The notes beneath the pieces were generated by a model that made no database searches, was not told the origin of the DNA, and saw only the letters and a list, made by a program, of their open reading frames with translations. 64,000 bases of DNA, from assembly GCA_015227615.1 (NCBI GenBank), contig JAALGZ010000002.1:1302001-1366000 (forward strand), given 5' to 3'. The stretch is from Labyrinthula sp. Ha (Eukaryota; Sar; Bigyra; Labyrinthulida; Labyrinthulaceae). Below are positions 34,301-45,589 of this stretch, piece after piece; the stretch's first letter is position 1; each line of letters begins with the position of its first letter. The translations under genes and the position numbers were made by a program.

Positions 34301-34463
34301 TTATTCGGTTTAACTTCATATAGTCTAAAGTTTAAGTTAACAATAGAAAGTTATGGCATGAATAGATTAACTTTTTCTAGGAATTAGATTGACAATCACT
34401 AACCTCTGAATCAAAGTTGTATCTAAATTTATATATTATATATCTTATATTTACTGAAACAAA
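25383..34463. other. Gene desert of about 9 kb
   Basis: Very AT-rich with homopolymer runs; no frame longer than about 86 codons, and none shows a domain or can be extended by a short GT-AG intron. A short TA run (33004-33016) is the only simple repeat noticed. CCGATAA appears once (32524). No tRNA-like B-box plus acceptor stem, no tandem array and no intact mobile element was seen. It could be degenerate intergenic or pericentromeric DNA; nothing proves either. Confidence 0.5.
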
Positions 34464-35583
34464 CTATCTCCTGTTTTTTGGAATAACTTCTTGAAGAAGT
34501 TCTTTCAAGCTCATCCCTTTCTGTGGTTTTAAAATTCCACATTTTATTCTCCCAAAAATTAAATCCAACTCATTCCATTCAATATTATCTTTTCTCGAAA
34601 TTAGTCTTAACAAACGCTGTTATTGAATTACATAGTCTTTTTTAATTTTTTCATTAAAACATTCACATTTTCTTTTTCTTCTTCCATATGAAAGAAAGTT
34701 AAATTGAGTTTCTGTTACTGCAGATGCTATAGCTTGATTTGACTGCAGACTATCAAAGCCCATTGCATTAAAACGAAAGTAATGAATTGAAGTTTACTTT
34801 TTATATTTTCTACAATAAAATAGCATCCCGCAAATTTTCATATTATCATCATCAGTAAGTTTGGGTAGGTAAATATCTAAGCTAATAAGAGAACTCCATT
34901 GAGCAGAACAAACTTTAGAGAATATTCTGTATAGAATTTTCAAATCTGAATAATTTTTTGTTGAATATATTTCTTCATTAACTGAATCTTGACCTAAAGT
35001 TAAACAAATTCCATCCATAGTATCATAAATAAGTTTACAATGAGATTTTTTGTAAATACAGATCAAATGATCCAGTTTGAACAATAATTTTCTTCTTCAA
35101 TTCTACTTCTAATAATTTATTCAATACTTTTGATACTTTATTTCTTACTCTGTCATCAAAAAATTTTTGAATGTATTCTCTAGTTCTTCTAGATATATTT
35201 AATATAAAACTAAGTGTCAAAGATTTGATTTCACCAATTGTTTCAAGAAGTATTTCAATATTCTTCAAAACTTCAGATAATGTTAATGTATTAACATCAA
35301 AACATATTGAGAATTTTCCATGTGCAGTTTTTTTGAACAAGTAATCGATAACACTTGGTTTAGGAAATGCTTTAAAATGATTTACATTTTTTGAAACTTC
35401 TAGAACCTGTTCAGCAAATTCAGAAAATAGACTTTTGTATGAACATAAAATATCTTGCCAAGATCTATTCCATGTTCTTGAGAGTTCAATACCAACTATA
35501 TTAATTTTATTTTGAGTTTGACTGCCAAAAGCTAGTTTCACATATATTTCATGTGTTATTTTTCTTTTCTTTACTATCTCCAT
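34464..35583 (-). pseudogene. Recently decayed host gene of unknown family
   Basis: From ATG at 35583 an open frame encodes 182 aa (MEIVKKRKITHEIYVKLAFG...), helical and without recognised domain. The reading then slips by one base at the T-run 35046-35051 (A-run on the coding strand) and continues with coding-like sequence (KSHCKLIYDTMDGICLTLGQ...). Two TAA codons interrupt that same frame at 34794-34796 and 34620-34622, yet good protein text continues between and after them (FNAMGFDSLQSNQAIASA; NIEWNELDLIFGRIKCGILK) to a TAG at 34464. No GT-AG intron of the local size explains the breaks. So it looks like a young pseudogene of roughly 370 codons, or a gene with sequencing errors. Function unknown; the long even reading suggests it was under selection until recently. 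Confidence 0.55.
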
Positions 35584-38500
35584 TTTTTATCCAATTATCT
35601 TACGAAAGAAGAAAAAACGTTTTAGAAACGTTTTAGTTCTTTTATTCTAAAAAAATAAAAAACTATTTATTTGTCATGAAGACAATGAAAATTTGGAAAC
35701 GAACTTATGGACTCAAGATATATTTTCTCTTATATTCACGTACTAAGTCTGATGATATTAAACTATAAAAACTAAAATAACTCTCAAGGTACTTCTTTAG
35801 CTACATAAAATGCAAATAATACAACTTAAATATATTCTACTAAAACATAATTCTTTGATGAAATTTTACTTAAATTAGTAGAGCAGTATTTTAAGAACAC
35901 TTTATCACTAAGGATTAAGAAGAAGCAAGACTCAACTAAAGAGAAGACTATGGATAATGTTCCGGTTTGACACAGTATAGTATAACATTAAAGCCGATCC
36001 TAAACCTTCTAGTGAGAACTACTTAAAGACATTCTCTCATCTACTTAATTACATCAATTGTTTAAATTTACTAATTATACTACTGATCATGTTTGTAGGG
36101 GATGTAAATAATTGCCAGAGTACAAACTCTATCCAAGCGTTATACACAGTACACGATATAGAGAAAAGTATCCTTTGGCGACAATGCATTTTTTTGTTGC
36201 AATTACATAAGAAAATAAGTTATCTTAGGCTAGTAAACCACCGATATATATATCCTTAACATATCTTAATTTCATTTTTGATACGGTTCGAGAATGTTCT
36301 TAATCAAAAGAGTTATGATAATCATTCTTGTTCTAAGAAGGGATTTCCGTGGAGGAATTATGTTTCCTGTGCGTTGGCAAAGCAACTGCAATCAGAATAA
36401 TAGTGTAGTATTACATTTATTCTATGACACAACTAAGTTCATGGAAACTTCTGCTATATTCTTAATAATTCTTAATGCTGCTGCTTTTTATTAAATGCTT
36501 CATCTAACATATTAAGGGAATATCAGGAATCCCTCGCCAATACTATAGCTTTCTGGTTGAAAACTATAGTGAACACGAACTATGAATTAACTAATTATAG
36601 TCACTTCTATTGAGACAATTTTAGTTTACCTATAGGGTTATTATAATTAGCACCAAGAGTAAGATAATGCTATATATTCAAACAAAGAGACCATTTTTGC
36701 TTTCGTTAAAGATAAATAATCCTCGTTTAGGTATAACAGGATATGACAAGATATCTTGGGAAGTTTCACCGAATGCTTTTAAGTCTTGATCCAGCTGCTT
36801 CCAAGACTATAATTACCCGATAAACTCTTAATAAGTTGTCAATAAGAGTCAACACTCTTTATGATGAGTATTTTCAAAGTAAATTATTCATAAATCTTGA
36901 GTACAGAATGGAAGTTAATTCATACAAGAAGTTTATTATTTTCTTGTCTGGTTAAGAAAATTCTGGTGCTGTTTCTAAACTTCCAATACCTTCTCGTGAG
37001 ACTCCTTCCTGTTGATAATATCTACTTTTTAATTAAATAATGTCAATTTCAATAAATAGCGCTGTTGCTTTATATGGGGCACATTTAATGTACTGGAAAA
37101 CCTTCACACACCCAAATTTCTCTGTGCCTGGGTGGTGGAAGAAAAAAAATGTTTATCAGGAGTCGATGCCTTACTTAGTTCATTATTGACGACGTTACGG
37201 GTGAACACATTTCTTAATAAGAATAACACATAAACCAAGGAGTTTTGAACTAGTTTCTTCATTGTTGTATTCCTAAGTCCTTCGATTCCTCTAACTGTTG
37301 CTTAAACTAATATATATATACCCAAGATTCTGTGACTGAAAAAAAGTCTGTTCAACAATATTTTTTCAAAGATTTTTAATGTATCTTAGAAAATAATGAT
37401 ACTTACAATCCTTGCATAAATCTTCAAATTTTCCAGGTCCAGGTCAATTAAATTGAAAACTATCTTCGCTTGGATTAGGCCTGTGCAAACTATTTTTTTC
37501 TTTATGTCCTAGGGAAAACAATTTTTGTTTAACCAGTGATTGTAATTATTTATTCGCAGTACATGATGTAAGAATAGACGAAAAAAAGATTTCTTCATCC
37601 TGTCTGTCATTAAATTCTTACAAAACTTTGCCGCAATCTGTGAGAACAAAGCTTCCATCTTCTATTCAAGGAAGAACCAGCTCTAGCAAAAAGAATGAAT
37701 ATCTTTTAATTCCTTAGGTAAGGAAATCATTAAGTAGCGCCTTTAGCATGAATAATCTCACTTTAATCAGCTCTGCGACATAACTGTATGAGGTTACGTC
37801 ATAGGTTCTGAATTTATTTCAGAGCTTCTCCACATCAAGGTTTTCCGCTACTGCAATTTTGAACTTGAGTTTGGTTCCAAAATTGAGCTGCACAAACTGA
37901 CTTTTATCTGAGGTTTGATAAAATCTCCAAATTTTGCTGAGTGTGGAAGAAGCAAGCACACAAATTCTTGAATATTGCCAAAAGGTATGTACCTCATAAA
38001 GTGTCTTGAGTTTTTTAATCTATAGAGAAATCATTAACAAAATATCGGGTTGAGTAAGGTGTACTTGCAGAAAACCTAACAATTTTCTTAATTTCAGGGC
38101 AGGGTGGGTATCAGGTAACTCTTTTCATTGCGAAATATATACTCACACTGTAGTTGGGTGAAATTTATCACGCTGGTGTAGAAAGCCTTAGTATTCTTCG
38201 TATAAACCCATTCCCAGATGTTTCTCACAAGTACAAACAATATTATACATGAATGAATATATCTTCTAAAATCTTCTCTGCTCCAAAAATTCAAGCAGAG
38301 GACCAATATCTTTCTCACCAAAGTTGCATATCTTCAGACTTTTTTCAAAGATGATGAAAGTATTCTCATTGTCATACTTTGATAAGTCATCTTGTGTTCG
38401 CATGAAAACAAATCTGACCACTTTTTCATAAAACGCTTGTTATTAAAAGCTTTAGCTACTTTCTCACGTAACTTTCTTACTCCAATAGCAGTTTTGTTAT

Positions 38501-39825
38501 CCACTGGGTGAAAGCTCAAAACAATGACTTGGGAAACTGTTCCTTCTAAATTCCTATATCTTATTCCAAAGAAACCAGTTTTTCTAAAATACCTGCTTCT
38601 AATATCTCATTAATATGTATCAAAGAATTATCATCAGAGTCACCGCAATGAGCTCTGACAATTTGAACTTATGGTTTTTCCATTTTTTGTTTATAACACC
38701 TCAACTAGAGCTATACGAAACTAAGATGCTCTATCCTACTTTCGGATTAATCGAATAGTACCTCAACAGCATTGAACACCACAAGATAGCAGCTATATTC
38801 AATTAGAAAAAGCTGATGTAATCTTTTAAATATCTCTTTCCCATAAAAATCCCAGAGAGAGATTGTAATACCTGGTTAAAGCATATTTTTTTCTTTATTG
38901 CGGTTTAATTTAAAACAAAACCACTACCAGTAGTTCAACACTTCATCTATATGCACCAATTGAACATCCTCTTGATAAACTTACATGGTAATTTTCTGCC
39001 TTGGAAGCTCCAGTGCCTCTTGCACAGGATTCATAAATGAATTGCAGCTAGCATTATCATTTCATGCAACATCTGATTTATCTTTTAGGGTATTAATTAC
39101 CTTTAGACAGAAATCCCGAGTAGATGGTTCAGTTATACTAAGTTTTCCTTCCAGACATCCACTGATCCAATACTTTTTCCAGCACGTTCCACTTTAGCCG
39201 GAACTAGTTTCCTCTAAGAAATAAACATTCTCATCACGATTTTAAAATTCATTGAATACAATCAGAACTTTAGACGATACTACCAATATTAAGCTGTGGT
39301 GTTCCTTCCTTTGAACTAGCTGTCACTTCTCTGTTATGTAAGTCAATTGAGACATACATTGCGTAGTTTATAGATATAAATTATCTAAATATCAGTTCAG
39401 CTGATACCTAAGCCCTTCGTCTACTATCTAGATCAGTTCCAAACCCGTTAAGAAAGATCCTGCTACTTAGATTTTCTAGTTGGATCTATTTTCCAGGCTC
39501 TTGCACAAAGCTTTTCTGGAATCTGTAGTTTAATAGTTTCAAAATCTAATTTCATACGAGTCTGAGCAATATATTATGGCTTCCAATAGCTTCAATCAGT
39601 AGATAGCCTCACCAAAATTTTATCTTTTCTTTCTTGAAGTTGAAATGTTTCAAACCGACAAAATATACAAAGAAGAAATTACCCAAAATATATTATCACT
39701 ATTACGTTGTCTAAAACGAATAAAATATTTTGTGATATTCAAAAAAACTATCTAAATAAATTCTATCATTATAATCAAATCAGTTCAAAATTTTTAGTGA
39801 GATAAAAAGAAAGTAAAAAAAAAAG
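35584..39825. other. Gene-free interval with weak coding-like traces
   Basis: Stop-rich AT-rich DNA. On the minus strand between about 38.0 and 38.65 kb two adjacent short frames (38334-38519 and 38094-38321) have slightly protein-like composition, but no family, splice junction or conserved motif supports a gene. Probably old debris. Confidence 0.35.
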
Positions 39826-41368
39826 AGAATAGCTCGTGTCTTTTCCTGGGGTGATGGTAGTAAATGACAACTTGGACTTGGACACATTGAGAGTTTGAAA
39901 ATTTCCACTGAAATTGATCTAGACAATATTTTTGGCAAAGTAGTTGCTTGTGTTGAAGGTTATTATCATGCAGCAATATTGACAGCTAAAGGAAGAGTTT
40001 ATACGTTTGGTTGTGGACACGACGGAAAACTTGGTCATGGAGATCAAATGAACAAGAAAAAACCTACTCTATTGAAATAATTTACAAGGAATAGAATCCA
40101 AATTAAGCAGGTGTATTGTGCTAGGACTTTCACTGATGCTTTCTCAACAGAAGGGCAGTGTTATACATGGGAACACGGATATTGGGGGGGAGATGAACTA
40201 GGACACAGAGACACAGAAAGGTATTGAATATTCTTCATAATGATTTTAGTTTATCAAAACCAATGTTAGTTGAAGGATTAGAAAACATTCAACAAATATC
40301 TTGTAGAAACAAGCATACTCTCCATTCTACAGTCTCATCTGTGTTTTCCTTTGGTAGAACTTCATATGGTCAACTTGGTGAAGGAAAACTCCATAATTTA
40401 TGTAAACCAACTGAAATTAAGAATTTTGATGGAAGACATATTGAGAATGTAGTTGCAGGTCCAAACACTTCATTTCTACTTTTAGCTGATGGCAAATTAT
40501 TTGCATTTGGAGAAGTGGGACTTGGAAATGTAGGAAATGGTAGCTATGAGGACATTTCTAAACCTGTTCAAGTAGTTTTTGAGCAAGATGTTTCAATGAA
40601 ACAAATTAATGCGGGATTTAATCATGTGGGAGCTGTTTCGAAAACAGGAGATCTTTTCATGTGGGGATGTAAAAACAAGCATCAACTAGGTAATATTTTT
40701 TGGAGAAATAATATTTAGGAGTAGATATTTAAGAAGAAAGTTCTTTTCCAGTAAAAGTAGATTTACCACCTGTTCAAGAAGTTTGTTGCGGAAGTGAAAC
40801 TAATATTGTAATAAATAAGGATAGAAAAGTAATGGTTTTTGGGGACAATGAAAACAAAGTGTTTGGTTTGGAAAGCTCAGAAGATATTACAGAAAAACCA
40901 ACTGTGTTGAATAACAGATGGGGAAAAGAAAGCAATTTGGGGTTATATGGGTTTGATTCACATACGTTTCTTCTTGCTAAGAATGAAATTGATACCCAAG
41001 GATATATTATGGTGGATGAAGATAAAGAAGATATTCCTTATCCATGTAGAAAAAAAAACAAAGTTGATACGGAGCAAGAGAAAATATCTCCCGTTACAAT
41101 AAGGAATATTTTTGCAGAGTTCTTAATGTGTGATTCAACTGAAAAAAAGATTAATATTTCGAATGAGATAGAAATTAGACCAATATTGGAGTTTCTAGAT
41201 TTAGATGAAAAACTTAAATACTTGTTAAAAACGCATAATAATTTTATGGTTAAGCTTCTTCCAGTATTATTCGAAACTGAGGATATAAATCAAATAGAAA
41301 AGAATAGACTACTTGATACTACAAAGAAATATATTAAATCTACCGACGAACAAAAAATAAGATCATAG
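39826..41368 (+). pseudogene. RCC1-repeat (beta-propeller) gene, decayed, with two intact 29-nt introns
   Basis: RCC1-like repeats are evident: SWGDGSK-stop-[71 protein letters not shown]. Such proteins form seven-bladed propellers, often exchange factors or scaffolds. Two GT-AG introns of 29 nt (40221-40249, phase 2; 40690-40718, phase 1) restore the repeat frame exactly. Outside introns the frame is broken by TGA at 39865 (at a position where the repeat expects Gly), TAA at 40078 with a small frame disturbance nearby, and TAA at 40730. The C-terminal part (about 40832-41368, 178 codons) is open, starts with propeller-like text and continues into an unknown charged tail. The 5' end is not defined. 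It could be a pseudogene or, less likely, an assembly-damaged gene. Confidence 0.75.
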
Positions 41369-44300
41369 TAACCCTTAGAATCATAAATTTTACTTTAGGA
41401 TTTATTAAGAAAAGATTTCTATCTTGTAATATTTTAATTTTCTTAAATACTACTTAGAAGACCCTTTTTAAATTACCTTCCACTTTAAGTTAAATATTTT
41501 GCACATCTAACTTTCAAGTTTGGACTCTGAAATATCAATATATAGTTTATATTTAGTTTAAGGAGAAAAAGATAAGACCCTACTGTGTGATCAAACATGC
41601 GACAACACTTTGCAAGTAATAATGACCGATACTGCTGTATAGGATATTTTTAAAGAATATGATTATACTAAGTTTCATTCTAGACATACACACATAACTA
41701 TATATTGAATATATTATTCTTTTGCTGCTTACCAACTGAGGAACATGAAATTACAAATAAAATTACGATTACTAAAGGTAGAAATAGTTGAAAAACCTGG
41801 GTTTGTAGATGAAAATTTTTACGATAATTAACATACTCTTGAAACTTATGGGTTTTGCTACTGTATACCTTGAGTCGTACAACTAATTCAATTCATTGTA
41901 TTGCTAGTCAGAAACCAAGCATTCGACTATTTGACATTTTTTCTAACTGCTTTCAGTCTACCTTGTCATACATCAATGCTGTCTTACTGTATGGTTGGTA
42001 CAATTCAATATTTTAGCTATGGGTTAATACTTTTCAGTAAGAATTAGACTTTTAGTATCCATTCTTTAATTGTTTTTACGAGTGCGATATATAATATTAG
42101 GTCAGTTGCCAATAAGTATGTGGCTTATTATCGTGCAGTTTGCAATACATACATGTTTCTCTTTTTGAGAACCCTATTAGTTAAATAACAGTACGTGTCA
42201 TTAACAAAAAATCAGAATACATAGATTTTTAGCAGTAAATTATAAATAAAAACAAGCCAATAAAGAGTATTCTTGAATTTTTAACTCTCATTTATATTGG
42301 GAACCAGATTGTTTTACTCATCTTGTACGAACTTTCCAGATGTATATATTTGTCCTCGCTGTGACAACATGTACATCTTCTTTGGAGATAGCATAGTAGG
42401 AAGAAGCTAGATACACTTCTGCATTAAAGAAACAAAAAATTGCAAAACTAGCTTAATTTAACAAAAATAGCAAGTTACACAACCTAACTTATAGTATATC
42501 AAGGATGTTCTTAATTTCTACCTTCATTAACTAACCTAGTTTCGTATTCTTATAACAGATATAGACGATACGGACAAACAATTGTCCAAGTTAGCTTAAA
42601 TCAATAACTTATTTTATTGTATTTAATCACTTTTTGAGTTATTAATAAATCCAAAAATATTTTTATGTATTTTACTTAGTATATTTGGTTTGGGCTTAGT
42701 GAGGCATTCTTGCTTCCTAATTTTAAGCTTCAAGATTTAAAATGGAACATTTATTGTCTATATGTGCAGCGATGATGTATCCTTATGCACCAGACAACCG
42801 CTCAAGTTTTTTGTTGCTCGCTTATTATGTGATGAAGGTTGATGTATAAAGGGGAATAGTGTTGTTGTGCATTATACTTCATGTCAGTTGAAATGTGTTC
42901 GATTTTATCGCTGGTGTGTATCTATTTGTTGTGCTTTAACGGCTAGAAGTTGGGGTTAGAAATCTTCTTCTTGATGTGGTGATTGGCAAAAGGTTGGAAG
43001 AACATGTTGGGTAGCTCCCCAGCCTGCTTATGTATATATGTTTACTTCAATGCTCTCTGGACGTGATCATTGGTCCTGGGAATGTTGGATAATACTACTG
43101 AGTTTTCTTCTGGTGTAAGATCTCCCTCTGTGTTCTCTTATTGGAATTTTTATTGCCTAATCTTGTTCCAAATTGCAACATGACAAATAGTTCTTGGTAG
43201 TCAGACATTAAACATTCAAGTGTACGACTCTCTCCATACTGACTGTTTACACTTTACATAGTTATAACGCAATATTACATTACCGCACAATTGGTGCAAA
43301 TTTACATAATACATTTTTACTAATACATAAGCACCGGAAACAACAGATCGTAAAACTTCAATATCTCAGTAACTACTGGGAGTTAGAAGACGTTACTTAT
43401 ATAATTTTAAAGCTCTTTTAAAGCTATTTCAGTTTTTTTTAATTTGATAAACGTATCCTCATACACATATAGACGATACAAATAATTACTTGTCTAACTT
43501 TGGTGCCTTATTTAGTTTCTCGTTTTTTCTCGTCTTTTAGCTTCTCAGTGGCTTCAGTTCCCTGTCCAACTATTCCTTGTACTCGTTCGTGAATTCTAAC
43601 ATATTTGTTTTCATATTTTTAGAGCGGTAATATAATCCTCATTGAGTTTTAATTTCATGTTTTCTATACAAAGAATAACTTTTTGTGAAATTTAATAATT
43701 TTTTGCAGGCTAAATAGATAGATATATAGAGAGAGAAAGAGAGAGAGACGTTTGGGTTAGTTTTTCGGGTTCATTAAGTACCATTGTCAAGATGAGTGCG
43801 GTTTTAAAACTTTTTAGTCAACCTTTCATTGAGATTAAAAATTTTATGTGTTTGCTTATGACATTCTTAATGCTATTTAACTTATCAAACATGAACGTTA
43901 CTATTGTACAATGACCATTTATTGTTCCTCTCAGGTCGTGATACTCAAGCAAGTTGTCTGGAGAACGGCTCCCGTTTTTTTTGTTGAAGGTTTTTATTGA
44001 AGCTCGTCTTGTAACTTTTTATAGCACGTAACTACAGGTTTATGCATTTTGCTACATGTTTTGTACTGTAGCAAAAAAGGTCTTCATACATGTTCAGGGT
44101 AATTTTAGCTCCAAGATACCAGTTGCATTTTAGGATTACTATTCTGTTAAAATATTATTAATATCTTCGTCATAGAGGGTATCTTTCAGGTTACATCCCT
44201 GATCCATGAGCAGCACTTTTGTTTTCTCCTGTTTATTTCTGGGCTTATTGCATTCTATATCTCTTGTAGCTGATAAAAGAATAATATGAAAAGAAAAGGA

Positions 44301-45589
44301 ATTGGGGAGCAGTTAGGAGTCACAGAAAAGGTATTGGAGAATTATTAACGTCGAATAAAGGGAAAATGAATGGTTCTGGAAAATGTAGGAGGAATATAGA
44401 CAGATTTAATTGAAGCAAGAAAAGTATGAAGAGGAGTATAAATTAGGTTCTTAATTCTTCTAATTAAGAAGTAAATAGAAAAGTAGAGTATCAAAGCAAA
44501 CAATTTGATCCCTTTATAAAAAGCTAACCATGCTAGGTTAATACCAGCTGCTTTATGTAGCACCTGTATAATTTTTAACATAAACCCAGTGAGAAAGATA
44601 GCAACTGAGAAAGAGGTCTGTTTCTTAGTGGTCCCATTGATTTTTACTTTTAAGATCCTATCGCTATTACTTTTAGCCTTAGGGGAAGAGTGCGGTCAAT
44701 TTATCCAGATCAATAAATCGCCTCTTTTTTATTTTAATTAAGAATTTCACGACATCCTGCGCAGCTATGCAAGTACTTACAGTCATAATTGCCCTTAAAG
44801 TTTCCTAACCATGGAAACGTGATTCTTGTAACCTTATGAGTGATAATGTTCCTCTTGGCTCTACCACAAGGTTTAGTTTCACTGTAGGCAGAGTTCCTAA
44901 GTTAACCAAAACTACAAGTAGATCCTATTTTTATTAGTTTTTACTCTATAGGCTTTCTGTCGAGGTTCGAATGAAACAGTTATGATGAGGTAAAAATATA
45001 TATTTTTTCTTGATGCTTAAATATTAGGTAAAAAATAATGCAGCCATAAGACAAGTTTTTAAGCATGTTTAATGGCCAGACTAGGTGCATCAAAATTTGG
45101 AGTTTAAGTAGACATTAAATTATGAACTCATCATAATTAAGCGTAATTACCAAACGAACATTTCAGATCATTAAAAAAAGGTTGTTTTTTGTCGAGTATT
45201 GATTTTTTTTATTTCAAAAGATAGAACTTTAAGACATTATAGTTAGAACTCTGGTAATAAACCTAAGTTAAAATTATTTGGCAAAAGATATGTTGGCCGG
45301 ATTGACTGTTTTATATATGATGATGTGCTCTAAAGGCATACATGTTGCTCTAAATAAAACTAGTTTTATAATATATATCAGCCAAGTATTTCTTTAAAGA
45401 AAAAAAGTATGTTATTGTGATTTCTAAGTAAGAAAATCACGATTCAACTGCACTAGTCGAAAGAAATATCATTTCAATCACTATCTGATGGATCATAAAC
45501 TACAACCAAGAATTAACAAATTATAGCAATATTGTATCACAAAATAATATATTAGCAGTTTTACTTAAACAAAACAGCAGTAACTTTCC
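41369..45589. other. Intergenic, no firm gene; small purine microsatellite
   Basis: AT-rich. A GATA/GA microsatellite lies at 43715-43749. A somewhat less AT-rich patch at about 42.74-43.2 kb has short open stretches but no recognisable protein. The frame at 44345-44581 (minus, 78 codons) has no support. Confidence 0.4.
43715..43749 (+). repeat. GATA/GA microsatellite
   Basis: Short purine-rich simple repeat (ATAGATAGATATATAGAGAG... then GAGAGAGA). No associated gene. Confidence 0.7.

Noticed and set aside
34600-34800. Introns of 15 and 48 nt to remove the two TAA codons of the 34.5-kb gene
   Set aside because: GT and AG exist, but the sizes and composition do not match the 27-33 nt T-rich class, and the one-base slip would remain.
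38094-38519. Two adjacent minus-strand frames of 61 and 75 codons
   Set aside because: No domain, no GT-AG junction of local size, and flanks are stop-rich; kept only as weak debris.
39826-41368. Reassigned stop codons (TAA/TGA as sense) to explain the RCC1-like gene
   Set aside because: Intact genes in the window end with TAA, TAG and TGA, and carry none internally, so the standard code applies.
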